Assembly (NCBI RefSeq): GCF_001426885.1
Contig: NZ_LMFP01000029.1
Location: 1-41,110 of the forward strand
Length of the DNA stretch: 41,110 nucleotides
Direction: 5' to 3'
DNA from: Pelomonas sp. Root1444
GTDB lineage: Bacteria > Pseudomonadota > Gammaproteobacteria > Burkholderiales > Burkholderiaceae_C
Shown piece after piece: positions 8,315-16,667 of this stretch; within the stretch, counting starts at the first letter, position 1; each line of letters begins with the position of its first letter. The notes beneath the pieces were generated by a model. That model saw nothing but the letters and a program-made list of their open reading frames with translations. It was not told where the DNA came from and did not search any database. A program made the position numbers and the translations under genes.

Positions 8315-9601
8315 TCAGCTGGCTGAGCGCCGCTTGCAATCCTTCAAGAGATCGGCAGCACTCCGCCCGGATGACAGTGCCGCAAGCGTGGCTGCCCAGA
8401 CGGACAACGCGTCCATCCGTTGCTCAAAGTAGTCGTGCCGGTCGTAGACCCCCTCGACGCTTTTGAGCTTGTGATTCAGTGCACGCTCGGCCACGAATCG
8501 GTCGACGCCAAGCCGTGCGAGGTTTGTACGTGCCGTGCGGCGCATGTCGTGGACGGTGAAATGCGCGATGTTCAGGCCTGTCAGTCGCTTGAGGGCCACG
8601 TTCAGCGTGTCTGGCCCTACGTGCGGGAAGCGATTGACACGCGCCTCGCCAAGACGGCGCCGCACGAGCCGGCGGGCGGGGAAAACGTAAGGCCGACCTG
8701 ACGCCAGGACCCGCGCCTCGCTCAACCAGCCGATGACCGGATCGGCGAGCGGAATTTCGATCTCCACTTCCGTCTTCGTGTATTCCTTGTCGAGCGTCCA
8801 GACCTTTCCGTCGAGGTCGAAGTCCTCCCAGCGCGCGGACAGTAGTTCCATCTTGCGTACACAGAGGGCGAGCAGCAGCCAGACGGCCAATTCGTTCTCT
8901 CGGCCGAAATTTTGCGTCGAGCGCATCGAGCGCGCCAATTGCTCGATTTCGCCAAGGGTCAGAAAACGCTCCCTCGGTGCCTCCGCGCCGCCTGCGTCCG
9001 TCTGCTCGAAGTCGGCAGCCGGGTTGCGTTCGATCCAGTGGTTGCGCATCGCGAACTTGAACATCCGAACCATGTAGCGCAACGCATCATTCGCTACGGT
9101 GGGCGCGCCGCTGGCGACGATGCGGCGCAGAACCTGGTCTACGTGCGTTGGCTGAACGTCCTTAGGGGTCAGCATTCCGATGACCGGATTGATGTATTTG
9201 CGAAAGACGCGTGCCACGACGTCCGGATGCTTGTAGTTCGGCTCGATGTACCGAGAGAGCCAGAGAGCGCTGAGCTCGCGGACGTTCTGGACTTCGGTCA
9301 AGCGAGCCTTCTGGGCTTGTTTCGCGGCCGCCACGTCGACCCCGCGTTCGACCTCGCTGCGATCTTTGCGGGCCTGCTCGCGTGCTGCCTTTAGGGAAAG
9401 TTCGGGGTAGCGACCCAGGACTTTCTCGCGGGGGCGGCCGTTGACCCGAAAACGAAGGATCCAGGACGCCTTGCCTTTGCTCGCGGCGGAGGCGCTGGCA
9501 ACGAAGGTGAGGCCTTCGCCGATGCCGCGGTCTGTTGGGCCGGCGGCGAGCCAAGCCCTGAGGTCACGATCCGTGAGTGGTCGTCGTTGCAGTGTTTCCA
9601 T
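8315..9601 (-). CDS. Tyrosine-type integrase (DUF4102/P4-like)
   Basis: From ATG 9601 the product has 428 residues. An N-terminal arm-binding domain contains KASWILRFRVNGRPREKVLGRYPELSLKAAREQA, split here only for description and typical of DUF4102 integrases. A core-binding SAM-like domain follows, then the catalytic domain. Catalytic residues visible are Arg in CVRKMELLSARW, the HDMRRTARTNL box, His in ALNHKL, and Tyr in GVYDRHDY. An upstream GTG at 9709 would add 36 residues that run through repeated arm-like sequences, so ATG 9601 is preferred. The gene points toward the tRNA-Pro-like fragment. It appears intact and probably mediated integration of the neighbouring accessory DNA. Confidence 0.9.
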   Translation of the reverse strand: METLQRRPLTDRDLRAWLAAGPTDRGIGEGLTFVASASAASKGKASWILRFRVNGRPREKVLGRYPELSLKAAREQARKDRSEVERGVDVAAAKQAQKARLTEVQNVRELSALWLSRYIEPNYKHPDVVARVFRKYINPVIGMLTPKDVQPTHVDQVLRRIVASGAPTVANDALRYMVRMFKFAMRNHWIERNPAADFEQTDAGGAEAPRERFLTLGEIEQLARSMRSTQNFGRENELAVWLLLALCVRKMELLSARWEDFDLDGKVWTLDKEYTKTEVEIEIPLADPVIGWLSEARVLASGRPYVFPARRLVRRRLGEARVNRFPHVGPDTLNVALKRLTGLNIAHFTVHDMRRTARTNLARLGVDRFVAERALNHKLKSVEGVYDRHDYFEQRMDALSVWAATLAALSSGRSAADLLKDCKRRSAS

Positions 9602-9622
9602 GTCCCATTTGCTCCATGAAGC

Positions 9623-9692
9623 TGTGGGGTTTTTTTCTGGGAAAAGGCCCAAGAGCACCACATCCTGAAAAAACCCCACAATAAACCCCACA
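9623..9692. repeat. Repeated CCCCACA motifs upstream of integrase
   Basis: TGTGGGGTTTTTT (9623-9635) and its exact inverted copy AAAAAACCCCACA (9668-9680) are 32 bp apart. A direct third copy, AAACCCCACA, lies at 9683-9692. Spaced repeats of this sort in front of an integrase gene resemble arm-type binding sites of the recombinase, or an operator for its own control. This is inference from position and pattern. Confidence 0.6.
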
Positions 9693-9800
9693 GGATGCGT
9701 GCGCTGCACTGCGGCGCCCTGGGACGGTCTGGGACAAGAAAATCCTTATAGATCAGTCAGTTATTGAGCTTTTGCGGACGTCCTAGGACGCCCCGAAAAC

Positions 9801-10715
9801 CTACTCAATGTTCTGCACCTGCTCGCGCATCTGCTCGATGGCGACCTTCATCTCGACCGAGACGTTGGTCAGCTCCAGCGCTGCGGATTTGGAGCCGAGC
9901 GTGTTGGCTTCGCGGTGCAGTTCCTGGATCAGGAAGTCCAGCCGCTTGCCGAGCTCGCCGCCTTTCTTCAACAGGCGGCTCAGCTCCTCGAGGTGGGCGC
10001 GCAGCCGGCCCAGTTCCTCCGCCACGTCGATGCGGATGGCGAAGGCGGCCGCCTCGTTCAAGGCGCGTTCCTGCAAGGCTTCCTTCGGCACGCTGCTGGC
10101 CGCGCCCGTCGTCGCCAGCGCTTCCTGCCAGCGTTCGAGGAAGCGTTGCTGCTGGCGCGCGACGACGGCGGGCAGCAGCGGCTCGGCCTCGTCGGCCAGC
10201 TCGCGCAGCCGCTTGATGCGCTCGTTCAGGATGGCGACGAGCTTCTCGCCCTCGCGCTCGCGGGATTCGGCCAGGCCCTCGACGCAGGCCTTGGCGGCCT
10301 CCAGCGTGGCGGCGTCGAGCTGTACCGGCGCGCCGCCGCCGCTCTTGCACCAGTTCAAGGCTTCGTGGACGGACAGCGGCGCAGCCTGCGGCAGCCAGGC
10401 GCGCACCTTCGCTTCCAGGTTGGCCAGCCGGTTGAGCTGTTCAGGCTGGGGCTGCGGCCAGCTGCCATCGGCCTCGCGCTGGCTGTTGATGCGCAGTTCG
10501 ATCTTGCCGCGCTTGAAGCGAGCGGCGATCAGGTCGCGCAACTGGGGTTCGAGCCCGCGCAGCTCTTCGGGCATGCGCATCGACAGGTCCAGGAACCGGC
10601 CGTTCACCGAGCGCAATTCGACGCTGACGGCGGCCTGGATCATGTGGCTGCCGTCCTCGGCTTTAGGGGGTTGTGCCACGGAATTGGCGTACCCGGTCAT
10701 GCTGTAGACTGGCAT
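9801..10715 (-). CDS. yicC: YicC-family endoribonuclease
   Basis: The 304-residue protein starts MPVYSMTGYAN, the hallmark N-terminus of the YicC family. It contains the VELRSVNGRFLDLSMRMPEEL block and ends with the C-terminal domain (KRLDFLIQELHREANTLGSK, then IEQMREQVQNIE). The family includes E. coli YicC, an endoribonuclease that acts with RNases on small RNAs. The length is normal. The gene is divergent from the kinase gene with only 45 bp between starts. Placement next to rph-rdgB-hemW is a conserved chromosomal arrangement and marks the end of the accessory region. Confidence 0.93.
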   Translation of the reverse strand: MPVYSMTGYANSVAQPPKAEDGSHMIQAAVSVELRSVNGRFLDLSMRMPEELRGLEPQLRDLIAARFKRGKIELRINSQREADGSWPQPQPEQLNRLANLEAKVRAWLPQAAPLSVHEALNWCKSGGGAPVQLDAATLEAAKACVEGLAESREREGEKLVAILNERIKRLRELADEAEPLLPAVVARQQQRFLERWQEALATTGAASSVPKEALQERALNEAAAFAIRIDVAEELGRLRAHLEELSRLLKKGGELGKRLDFLIQELHREANTLGSKSAALELTNVSVEMKVAIEQMREQVQNIE

Positions 10716-10760
10716 TTCGCACTCGCAAAACAGACGTTAACAAGAGATTCAAGGGCGATT

Positions 10761-11729
10761 ATGTCCAAGCCGAAGCCGGCGCCCTTGCCTGCAGGCACGG
10801 TGGTTGGGGGCTACCAGATCATCAAGCGACTGGCGGCGGGCGGTTTTGGCGTGGTCTACCTCGCCGAAGACCCGGACCACCACCTCGTCGCACTGAAGGA
10901 ATACCTGCCTTCGTCGCTGGCCGAGCGCTCGCCGGGCGAACTGACGCCGCGCGTCAAGCCCGAGAAGCAGCCGCTGTACCGGCTGGGCTTGAAGAGCTTC
11001 TTCGAAGAAGGCCGGTCGCTGGCCCAGATCTCCCATCCCAGCGTCGTCTCGGTGCTGAACTTCCTGCGCGAGAACGAGACGGTCTACATGGTCATGAACT
11101 ACCTGCAGGGTGACACCTTGCAGGACTTCATCGTGACCGCCCGCGACATGAAGCGCGACAAGGTCTTCCGCGAGTCGACCATCCGCAGCCTCTTCGACGA
11201 GATCCTGCGCGGCCTGCGCATCGTCCACCAGCACAAGATGCTGCATCTGGACATCAAGCCGGCCAACATCTTCATCACCAACGACAACAAGGCCGTGCTG
11301 CTGGACTTCGGCGCCGCGCGCGAGGTGTTGAGCAAGGAAGGCAACTTCATCCGCCCGATGTACACGCCGGGCTTCGCCGCACCGGAGATGTACCGCCGCG
11401 ACGGCTCGTTGGGCCCCTGGACCGACATCTACGCCATCGGCGCCTGCATCTACGCCTGCATGCAGGGCTATCCGCCCAACGATGCGCCGCAGCGCCTGGA
11501 GAAAGACCGCCTGTCGCTGAGCCTGTCGCGCCTGCGCAATGTCTACTCCGACAACCTGCTCGAAGTGACCGAGTGGTGCATGTCACTCGACCCGCTGTCC
11601 CGCCCGCAGAGTGTGTTCGCGTTGCAGAAGGAACTCGCGCGCGAGACCGAAAGGCGCTACACCAAGCTCAGCTTCAGCGAACGGCTCAAGCTGCAGTTGG
11701 AGAACCTCAAATCCGGAGCAAAAGCTTGA
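10761..11729 (+). CDS. Serine/threonine protein kinase (Hanks type)
   Basis: From ATG 10761 the product has 322 residues, essentially a bare kinase domain. Visible motifs are the glycine loop LAAGGFGVVY (residues 24-33), catalytic Lys46 in VALKEYLP, the catalytic loop HLDIKPANIF with Asp164 (HLD instead of HRD), Asp182 of DFGAARE, and APEMYRRDGSLGPWTDIYAIG as activation/APE region. There is no transmembrane segment or PASTA domain, so it is probably cytoplasmic. The open frame extends far upstream across yicC, but that part is antisense to yicC and not credible. A cognate PP2C phosphatase follows about 80 bp later. Targets are unknown. Confidence 0.9.
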   Translation: MSKPKPAPLPAGTVVGGYQIIKRLAAGGFGVVYLAEDPDHHLVALKEYLPSSLAERSPGELTPRVKPEKQPLYRLGLKSFFEEGRSLAQISHPSVVSVLNFLRENETVYMVMNYLQGDTLQDFIVTARDMKRDKVFRESTIRSLFDEILRGLRIVHQHKMLHLDIKPANIFITNDNKAVLLDFGAAREVLSKEGNFIRPMYTPGFAAPEMYRRDGSLGPWTDIYAIGACIYACMQGYPPNDAPQRLEKDRLSLSLSRLRNVYSDNLLEVTEWCMSLDPLSRPQSVFALQKELARETERRYTKLSFSERLKLQLENLKSGAKA

Positions 11730-11804
11730 GCCCCCACGCTCACATTCGTTCGCTGCCCCCCCTGGAGACGCAAGCCTCCCCAGGGGCGGCCGGTCGGGAG
11801 CCTT
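11730..11804 (+). repeat. Dispersed GC-rich intergenic element, copy A
   Basis: Directly after the kinase stop is a stretch beginning GCCCCCACGCTCAC, continuing through ATTCGTTCGCTGCCCCCC and a GCCTCCCC/GGGG dyad. It fills the gap to the phosphatase start. It matches copies at 14073-14139 and 18441-18511 in order and wording, with substitutions. The orientation follows transcription. Confidence 0.65.
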
Positions 11805-11808
11805 GGCT

Positions 11809-12717
11809 TTGAGATTCAGCGTCTTCCAAGTCAGCCGTCGCGGCGGCCGCGAGACCAATGAAGACCGCATGGGCTACTGCTTCACGCGGGAGGCCGGCCT
11901 GTTCGCGCTGGCCGACGGCATGGGCGGCCATCCGGAAGGGGAGGTCGCGGCGCAGATCGCATTGCAGACGCTCGCCGCGCTGTTCCAACAGGACGCCCGG
12001 CCGGTGCTCGAGAACCCGCAGCGCTTCCTGCAGGAGAGCATCGTCATCGCCCACCAGCAGCTGCTGCGCTATGCGCAGAGCAAGGGGCTGTCGGACACGC
12101 CGCGCACCACGGTCGTGGCCTGCATCCTGCAAGGCAACCAGGCCTGGTGGGCGCACTGCGGCGATTCGCGCCTGTACATGGTGCGCGACGGCAAGCTGAT
12201 CGCCCGCACGCGCGACCATTCCTATTCCGAACTGCAAGAGGCGCTGGGCCGCGTCGGTCGTGGTGCCGAAGCCTTCAACCGCAACGTGCTCTTCACCTGC
12301 CTGGGCAGCCCCGGCAAGCCCATGGTGGACTGCCAGGGCCCGCTCGTCATGGAGCCCACGGATCGCATCCTGCTGTGCTCCGACGGGCTTTGGGGCAGCG
12401 TGGAGGACGCCGAGATCGTCCAGCACATGGCGGAGCAGGCCATCGCCGAGGCCGTGCCCGAACTGGTCGAGCAGGCGCTGCGCCGCGGCGGTGCGCGCAG
12501 CGACAACGTCACCGTCCTGGCCGTGGAATGGGAAGGCGAGGGCGAGCCCAGTGGCGACACGACGCAGAACCTCGGCAACTCCGGCTTCGCCTCCACCATC
12601 CACGGCGCGCTGGACGCCGATCTCGTCGCCGGCATGGACGACGAGGAGATCGAGCGCTCGGTGCGCGAGATCAACGAAGTCATCCGCCAATCCGGCCGCG
12701 GCCTGAACCGCCGCTAA
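11809..12717 (+). CDS. PP2C-family protein serine/threonine phosphatase
   Basis: From TTG 11809 the product has 302 residues. It carries the PP2C metal-binding signature: ETNEDR with Asp19, [13 protein letters not shown] with Asp36/Gly37, [19 protein letters not shown] and RSDNVTV. The C-terminal 60 residues are acidic and outside the catalytic domain. The frame is open upstream to 11611, but that part overlaps the kinase gene and repeat copy A. The first conserved residues start at the TTG. It probably reverses phosphorylation by the kinase upstream. The TTG start has no clear ribosome site, so the exact N-terminus is uncertain. Confidence 0.88.
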   Translation: MRFSVFQVSRRGGRETNEDRMGYCFTREAGLFALADGMGGHPEGEVAAQIALQTLAALFQQDARPVLENPQRFLQESIVIAHQQLLRYAQSKGLSDTPRTTVVACILQGNQAWWAHCGDSRLYMVRDGKLIARTRDHSYSELQEALGRVGRGAEAFNRNVLFTCLGSPGKPMVDCQGPLVMEPTDRILLCSDGLWGSVEDAEIVQHMAEQAIAEAVPELVEQALRRGGARSDNVTVLAVEWEGEGEPSGDTTQNLGNSGFASTIHGALDADLVAGMDDEEIERSVREINEVIRQSGRGLNRR

Positions 12718-12730
12718 CTCTCCTTTCGCC

Positions 12731-13462
12731 ATGACCAAGACCTTCACGCGCAGCGCAGGCCGCGCTGCCAATCAATTGCGCCCGGTGCGCATCACCCGCG
12801 GGTTCACCGTGCATGCCGAAGGCTCGGTGCTGATCGAGTTCGGCGGCACCCGCGTGCTGTGCACGGCCTCCGTCGAGGAGCGCGTGCCGCCGCACAAGCG
12901 CGGCTCGGGCGAGGGTTGGGTGACGGCCGAGTACGGCATGCTGCCGCGTGCCACGCACACGCGCGGCGACCGCGAGGCCGCGCGCGGCAAGCAGAGCGGC
13001 CGCACGCAGGAGATCCAGCGCCTCATCGGCCGGTCGCTGCGCGCCGTGTTCGACCTCGCCGCGCTGGGCGAGCGCACCATCACGCTGGACTGCGACGTGC
13101 TGCAGGCCGATGGCGGCACGCGCACGGCGGCCATCACCGGCGCCTTCGTCGCGGCCCAGGACGCCGTCAACAAGCTGCTGGCCGACAGCAAGCTGTCGCG
13201 CTCGCCCATCAAGGATGCGGTGGCCGCCATCTCGGTCGGCATGGTCGACGGCGTGCCGCTGCTGGACCTGGAGTACATCGAGGACGTGGCCTGCGACACC
13301 GACATGAACGTCGTCATGACGGGCAGCGGCGGCTTTGTGGAGCTGCAGGGCACGGCCGAAGGCGTCGTCTTCACGCGCGACGAGATGAACGCGTTGGTCG
13401 ACCTGGCCGACAAGGGCATCCGCGAGTTGCTGGCCGCACAACAAGCGGCACTCAAATCGTGA
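12731..13462 (+). CDS. rph: Ribonuclease PH
   Basis: The 243-residue product is a full-length phosphate-dependent 3'-exoribonuclease that trims tRNA 3' ends. The family landmarks are [20 protein letters not shown] at the N-terminus, [12 protein letters not shown] with the phosphate-binding Arg, [35 protein letters not shown], and [19 protein letters not shown] near residue 180. It begins 13 bp after the phosphatase gene and overlaps rdgB by 4 bp, so it is part of an operon. Confidence 0.97.
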   Translation: MTKTFTRSAGRAANQLRPVRITRGFTVHAEGSVLIEFGGTRVLCTASVEERVPPHKRGSGEGWVTAEYGMLPRATHTRGDREAARGKQSGRTQEIQRLIGRSLRAVFDLAALGERTITLDCDVLQADGGTRTAAITGAFVAAQDAVNKLLADSKLSRSPIKDAVAAISVGMVDGVPLLDLEYIEDVACDTDMNVVMTGSGGFVELQGTAEGVVFTRDEMNALVDLADKGIRELLAAQQAALKS

Positions 13463-14064
13463 AGCTGGTCCTTGCGTCGAACAACGCCAAGAAGCTTGCC
13501 GAGCTGCAGGCGCTGTTCACGCCGCTCGGCATAGCGCTGGTCACGCAAGGCAGCCTGGGCATTCCCGAGGCCGAGGAGCCCTACGACAGCTTCGTCGAGA
13601 ACGCGCTGACCAAGGCCCGCCACGCGGCCCGGCTGAGCGGCCTGCCGGCGCTGGCCGACGACTCGGGCTTGAGCGTCGAAGCCTTGGGTGGTGCGCCCGG
13701 CGTTCGCTCGGCGCGTTACGCGCTCGACGCCGGCGGCGAGAAGAGCGATGCGGCCAACAACGAGCGGCTGCTGCGCGAGCTGGCCGGGGTGGCCGACCGC
13801 CGCGGCCGTTTTGTCTGCGCATTGGTGGCCGTGCGCAGCGCTGACGACCCGGAGCCGCTGATCGCGATGGGACGTTGGGCGGGCGAGATCTTGGCCGCGC
13901 CCAGCGGCGAAGGCGGCTTCGGCTATGACCCGCTGATGTTCATTCCTGCGGCGGGGCGTTCCGTGGCCGACCTGAGCGCGGCCGAGAAGAACGCGATCAG
14001 CCACCGCGCGCTCGCCGCAACCGATCTGATCGACCAGTTCCGCGAGGTCTGGCGGCTTGGCTGA
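13459..14064 (+). CDS. rdgB: XTP/dITP diphosphatase (RdgB/HAM1)
   Basis: From GTG 13459 the product has 201 residues, the normal RdgB length. It hydrolyses XTP, ITP and dITP to monophosphates, keeping deaminated purines out of DNA and RNA. Seen motifs are [15 protein letters not shown] at the N-terminus, [23 protein letters not shown], and [12 protein letters not shown], followed by ISHRALA at the end. The GTG overlaps the rph stop as GTGA, so translation is probably coupled. The open frame runs further upstream inside rph, but that part is a shadow. Confidence 0.95.
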   Translation: MKLVLASNNAKKLAELQALFTPLGIALVTQGSLGIPEAEEPYDSFVENALTKARHAARLSGLPALADDSGLSVEALGGAPGVRSARYALDAGGEKSDAANNERLLRELAGVADRRGRFVCALVAVRSADDPEPLIAMGRWAGEILAAPSGEGGFGYDPLMFIPAAGRSVADLSAAEKNAISHRALAATDLIDQFREVWRLG

Positions 14065-14072
14065 CGACATGA

Positions 14073-14139
14073 AGCCCCCACGCCCGCCCCGCGGGCTGCC
14101 CCCCGCGGGGGCGCATCCATGGCCTGGGACGGCCCGGCG
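14073..14139 (+). repeat. Dispersed GC-rich intergenic element, copy B
   Basis: Between the rdgB stop and the hemW start lies AGCCCCCACGC, then GGCTGCCCCCCGCGGGGGCGC and GGCCTGGGACGGCCCGGCG. The first and last parts match copies A and C. The element runs right up to the hemW ATG at 14142, leaving no ordinary ribosome site. Confidence 0.65.
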
Positions 14140-14141
14140 CC

Positions 14142-15323
14142 ATGGCTGATCTGCTGCACCTGATGCGCCCGGGCACGCTGCAACTGCCCGCGCTGCCGCC
14201 GCTCGCCCTGTACGTGCACCTGCCCTGGTGCCTACGCAAATGCCCTTACTGCGACTTCAACTCGCATGAGATGAAGTCTGGCCTGGCGCCCGACACGGCC
14301 GCCGCCTACCTCGCCGCCTTGCGCGCCGACCTGGAGGCGGCGCTGCCGCTGGTCTGGGGGCGGCCGGTCGTCAGCGTCTTCATCGGCGGCGGCACGCCCA
14401 GCCTGTTCAACCCGGAGCAGATCGCCGAGCTGATCTCGGACATCCGCGCCCGCCTGCCGCTGGAGGCGGGCTGCGAGATCACGCTGGAGGCCAACCCGGG
14501 CACCTTTGAGCGCGAGCGTTTCAAGGGCTTCCGTCAGGCCGGCGTGACGCGGCTGTCCGTGGGCGTGCAGAGCTTCGACGACGCGCAGCTGAAGCAGTTG
14601 GGCCGCGTGCACAGCGCCTCGCAGGCGCGGGAGGCACTGGCCGAGGCCGCAGCGGCCTTCGACACGTTCAACCTGGACCTGATGTACGCGCTGCCGGGCC
14701 AGACGCTGGACGGGTTGTCGAAAGAGCTCGACACGGCGTTGTCGTTCAAGCCGCCGCACCTGTCCATCTACCACCTGACCATCGAGCCCAACACGGTGTT
14801 TGCCACCCGCACGCCGGCGGGCCTGCCCGATGCGGACCTGGCCAGCGACATGCTGGACCTGATCGGCGCCCGCACCGGCACCGCCGGCTTGGCCCGTTAT
14901 GAGGTCTCTGCCTTTGCGCGCGACGGCCACCGCTGCACGCACAACCTCAACTACTGGCAGTTCGGCGACTACCTCGGCATCGGTGCCGGCGCGCACAGCA
15001 AGCTCAGCTTTCCCAACCGCGTGCTGCGCCAGGTGCGCTGGCGCGAACCGGCGGCCTTCATGGCGCAGCCGAACAAGGTCAGCAACGAACACGAGGTGGC
15101 GCGCAAGGACCTGCCCTTCGAATTCATGCTGAATGCGCTGCGGCTCAAGGAGGGCGTCGCGCTGACGCAGTTCCTGGAACGCACCGGCCTGCCGCTGTCG
15201 GCCATCTCTGCCGGGTTGGAGGCCGCACGCAGCCGCGGCCTGCTGACCGCGGACCCGGCGCGCATCCAGCCCACCGAGCGCGGCTTCGACTTCCTCAGCG
15301 ACCTGCAGCAGCTGTTTCTTTGA
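14142..15323 (+). CDS. hemW: HemW-like radical SAM heme chaperone
   Basis: The 393-residue protein has the radical SAM cluster motif CLRKCPYC near residues 30-37, followed by FNSHEM, FIGGGTPSLF, EANPGTFE and SVGVQSFDD. These are typical of HemW (YggW), formerly annotated as oxygen-independent coproporphyrinogen oxidase. HemW binds heme and inserts it into targets such as respiratory enzymes. The C-terminal winged-helix part (RGLLTADPARIQPTERGFDFL) is present. It ends the rph-rdgB-hemW operon. An ATG at 14163 could also serve as start. Confidence 0.93.
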   Translation: MADLLHLMRPGTLQLPALPPLALYVHLPWCLRKCPYCDFNSHEMKSGLAPDTAAAYLAALRADLEAALPLVWGRPVVSVFIGGGTPSLFNPEQIAELISDIRARLPLEAGCEITLEANPGTFERERFKGFRQAGVTRLSVGVQSFDDAQLKQLGRVHSASQAREALAEAAAAFDTFNLDLMYALPGQTLDGLSKELDTALSFKPPHLSIYHLTIEPNTVFATRTPAGLPDADLASDMLDLIGARTGTAGLARYEVSAFARDGHRCTHNLNYWQFGDYLGIGAGAHSKLSFPNRVLRQVRWREPAAFMAQPNKVSNEHEVARKDLPFEFMLNALRLKEGVALTQFLERTGLPLSAISAGLEAARSRGLLTADPARIQPTERGFDFLSDLQQLFL

Positions 15324-15336
15324 CGCAGGTCGGACG

Positions 15337-16281
15337 TCAGTCCGACCGTGAGGCTTCGTTCAGCCGCTGCTGCACCGCGGCGACCTCGGCGTGCAGCCAG
15401 TCGCAGAAGGTGCGCACGGCCGGGTCGTCACGCAGCGCCTCGGGGTAGACGACCTGGTAGTCGCGCGTGGCGTCCTCGTCGATGGCCTGGGCCGACAGCC
15501 GCACCAGCCGCCCATCCAGCAGCGCGTCGGCGGCGAACAGTTCGCGCGTCAGTGCCACGCCCATGCCTTGTTCGGCAGCCTGCCCCAGCATCGCGGCGTC
15601 GTTGAAGGTGGCCACGGGCGTGGGCACCACGCCGGTGTGGCCGACCTTGGCAAACCACATCCGCCACAAGTCCGCATCGCCCATCAGCGGCTGCTGGGCC
15701 AGCAACTCCGGCCCCGCGCCCACCAGGCGCTGCGCCAGCAGCGGCGCGGCAACGACGATGTGCGGCGAGTGAAAGAGCGGCTCGCAGATCAGCCCTGGCC
15801 AGCCCCCCCGGCCGATGCGCAGCCCGATGTGGAAGCCTTCGCGCTCCAGGTCCACCACCTGCTGTGACGAATGCAGGTCCAGCGTGATGCAGGGCTGCAA
15901 AGCCTGCCAGCGCGGCAGGCGCGGCAGCAGCCAGCGTTGGGCGAACGAGGGCAGCGCGGTCACGCGCAGCGTCTGCGCCGCGCTGCCGTGCGCCTGGGCG
16001 GCGGCCAGCAGTCCCGCCTGCAATGCGGCGAAGACCTGCGTCACGCCGTGCTGGAAGGCCTGGCCCGCCGGGTTCAACGCCAGCCGCCGGCCCTGGCGCG
16101 AGAACAGCTCGAAGCCGAGCTGCGCCTCCAGGCCGCGGATCTGCTGGCTGACGGCACTGTGCGTCAGGTGCAGGCTCTCGGCCGCGGCACGCAGGTTCTC
16201 GGTCTGGGCCGCGGCGCGGAAGGCGGCCAGGTAGTGCAGGGGAAAGCGGTCGAGTGAAGTCATCCTGGTAAGCCATCCCAA
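15337..16281 (-). CDS. LysR-family regulator (GcvA-like)
   Basis: The 314-residue protein has an N-terminal winged helix-turn-helix (LHYLAAFRAAAQTENLRAAAESL...SAVSQQIRGLEAQLG) and a ligand-binding domain starting near residue 95. The opening LDRFPLHYLAAF resembles the GcvA-type subgroup. A start at Met7 (16263) is equally plausible. It is convergent with hemW, only 13 bp apart, and divergent from a small exported protein, which it may control. The ligand cannot be told from sequence. Confidence 0.9.
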   Translation of the reverse strand: MGWLTRMTSLDRFPLHYLAAFRAAAQTENLRAAAESLHLTHSAVSQQIRGLEAQLGFELFSRQGRRLALNPAGQAFQHGVTQVFAALQAGLLAAAQAHGSAAQTLRVTALPSFAQRWLLPRLPRWQALQPCITLDLHSSQQVVDLEREGFHIGLRIGRGGWPGLICEPLFHSPHIVVAAPLLAQRLVGAGPELLAQQPLMGDADLWRMWFAKVGHTGVVPTPVATFNDAAMLGQAAEQGMGVALTRELFAADALLDGRLVRLSAQAIDEDATRDYQVVYPEALRDDPAVRTFCDWLHAEVAAVQQRLNEASRSD

Positions 16282-16355
16282 CCAGTCAGTGAAGAAATCA
16301 GCGCTTCTGTGCGGCGAGTTGGATGAATAGCATAACCAGCACTCAAGGAGCCCTC

Positions 16356-16652
16356 ATGAATTCACTGCCCCGCTGGATTGCTTTCCCACCGTCTGCCGCC
16401 GTTCTCGTGCTCGTCACGTCGGCGCACGCCTTCACCGATTCGAACGCGGAGTTGAAGGAGGCAAAGGCCGACCGGTCCGCCCGCGTCGTGGTCGCGGCCC
16501 AGGCCACGGTGCCCGTTCGGACGGCCTGGGTGCCACCTTCGCCAAAGTCGCTGGACGGGTTCAAGCCGGTGCTCCCGCCGGACCGCGTGGCCGCGCCGTC
16601 CGGTGCGCCCCTGCTGGCCAAAGCCGATGCACCGGCCCCGGCAAAGCGTTGA
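16356..16652 (+). CDS. Small exported protein of unknown function
   Basis: The 98-residue product has an N-terminal signal peptide (MNSLPRWIAFPPSAAVLVLV, cleavage likely after AHA at residue 24). The mature part is short, Pro/Ala/Lys-rich and probably unstructured, with no domain I recognise. ATG 16356 is preceded by AAGGAG at a good distance; an earlier ATG at 16323 lacks this. It is divergent from the LysR regulator and convergent with cheB. A secreted or periplasmic role is likely but unspecified. Confidence 0.6.
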   Translation: MNSLPRWIAFPPSAAVLVLVTSAHAFTDSNAELKEAKADRSARVVVAAQATVPVRTAWVPPSPKSLDGFKPVLPPDRVAAPSGAPLLAKADAPAPAKR

Positions 16653-16667
16653 GAACCGAGCGCCGGG

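Noticed and set aside
8001-8466. Short overlapping open frames near the tRNA-like fragment
   Set aside because: They cross the tRNA-like segment and the integrase end and have no ribosome site or known motif.
9915-10760. N-terminal extension of the protein kinase frame
   Set aside because: It is antisense to yicC and unrelated to kinases; the kinase domain begins right after ATG 10761.
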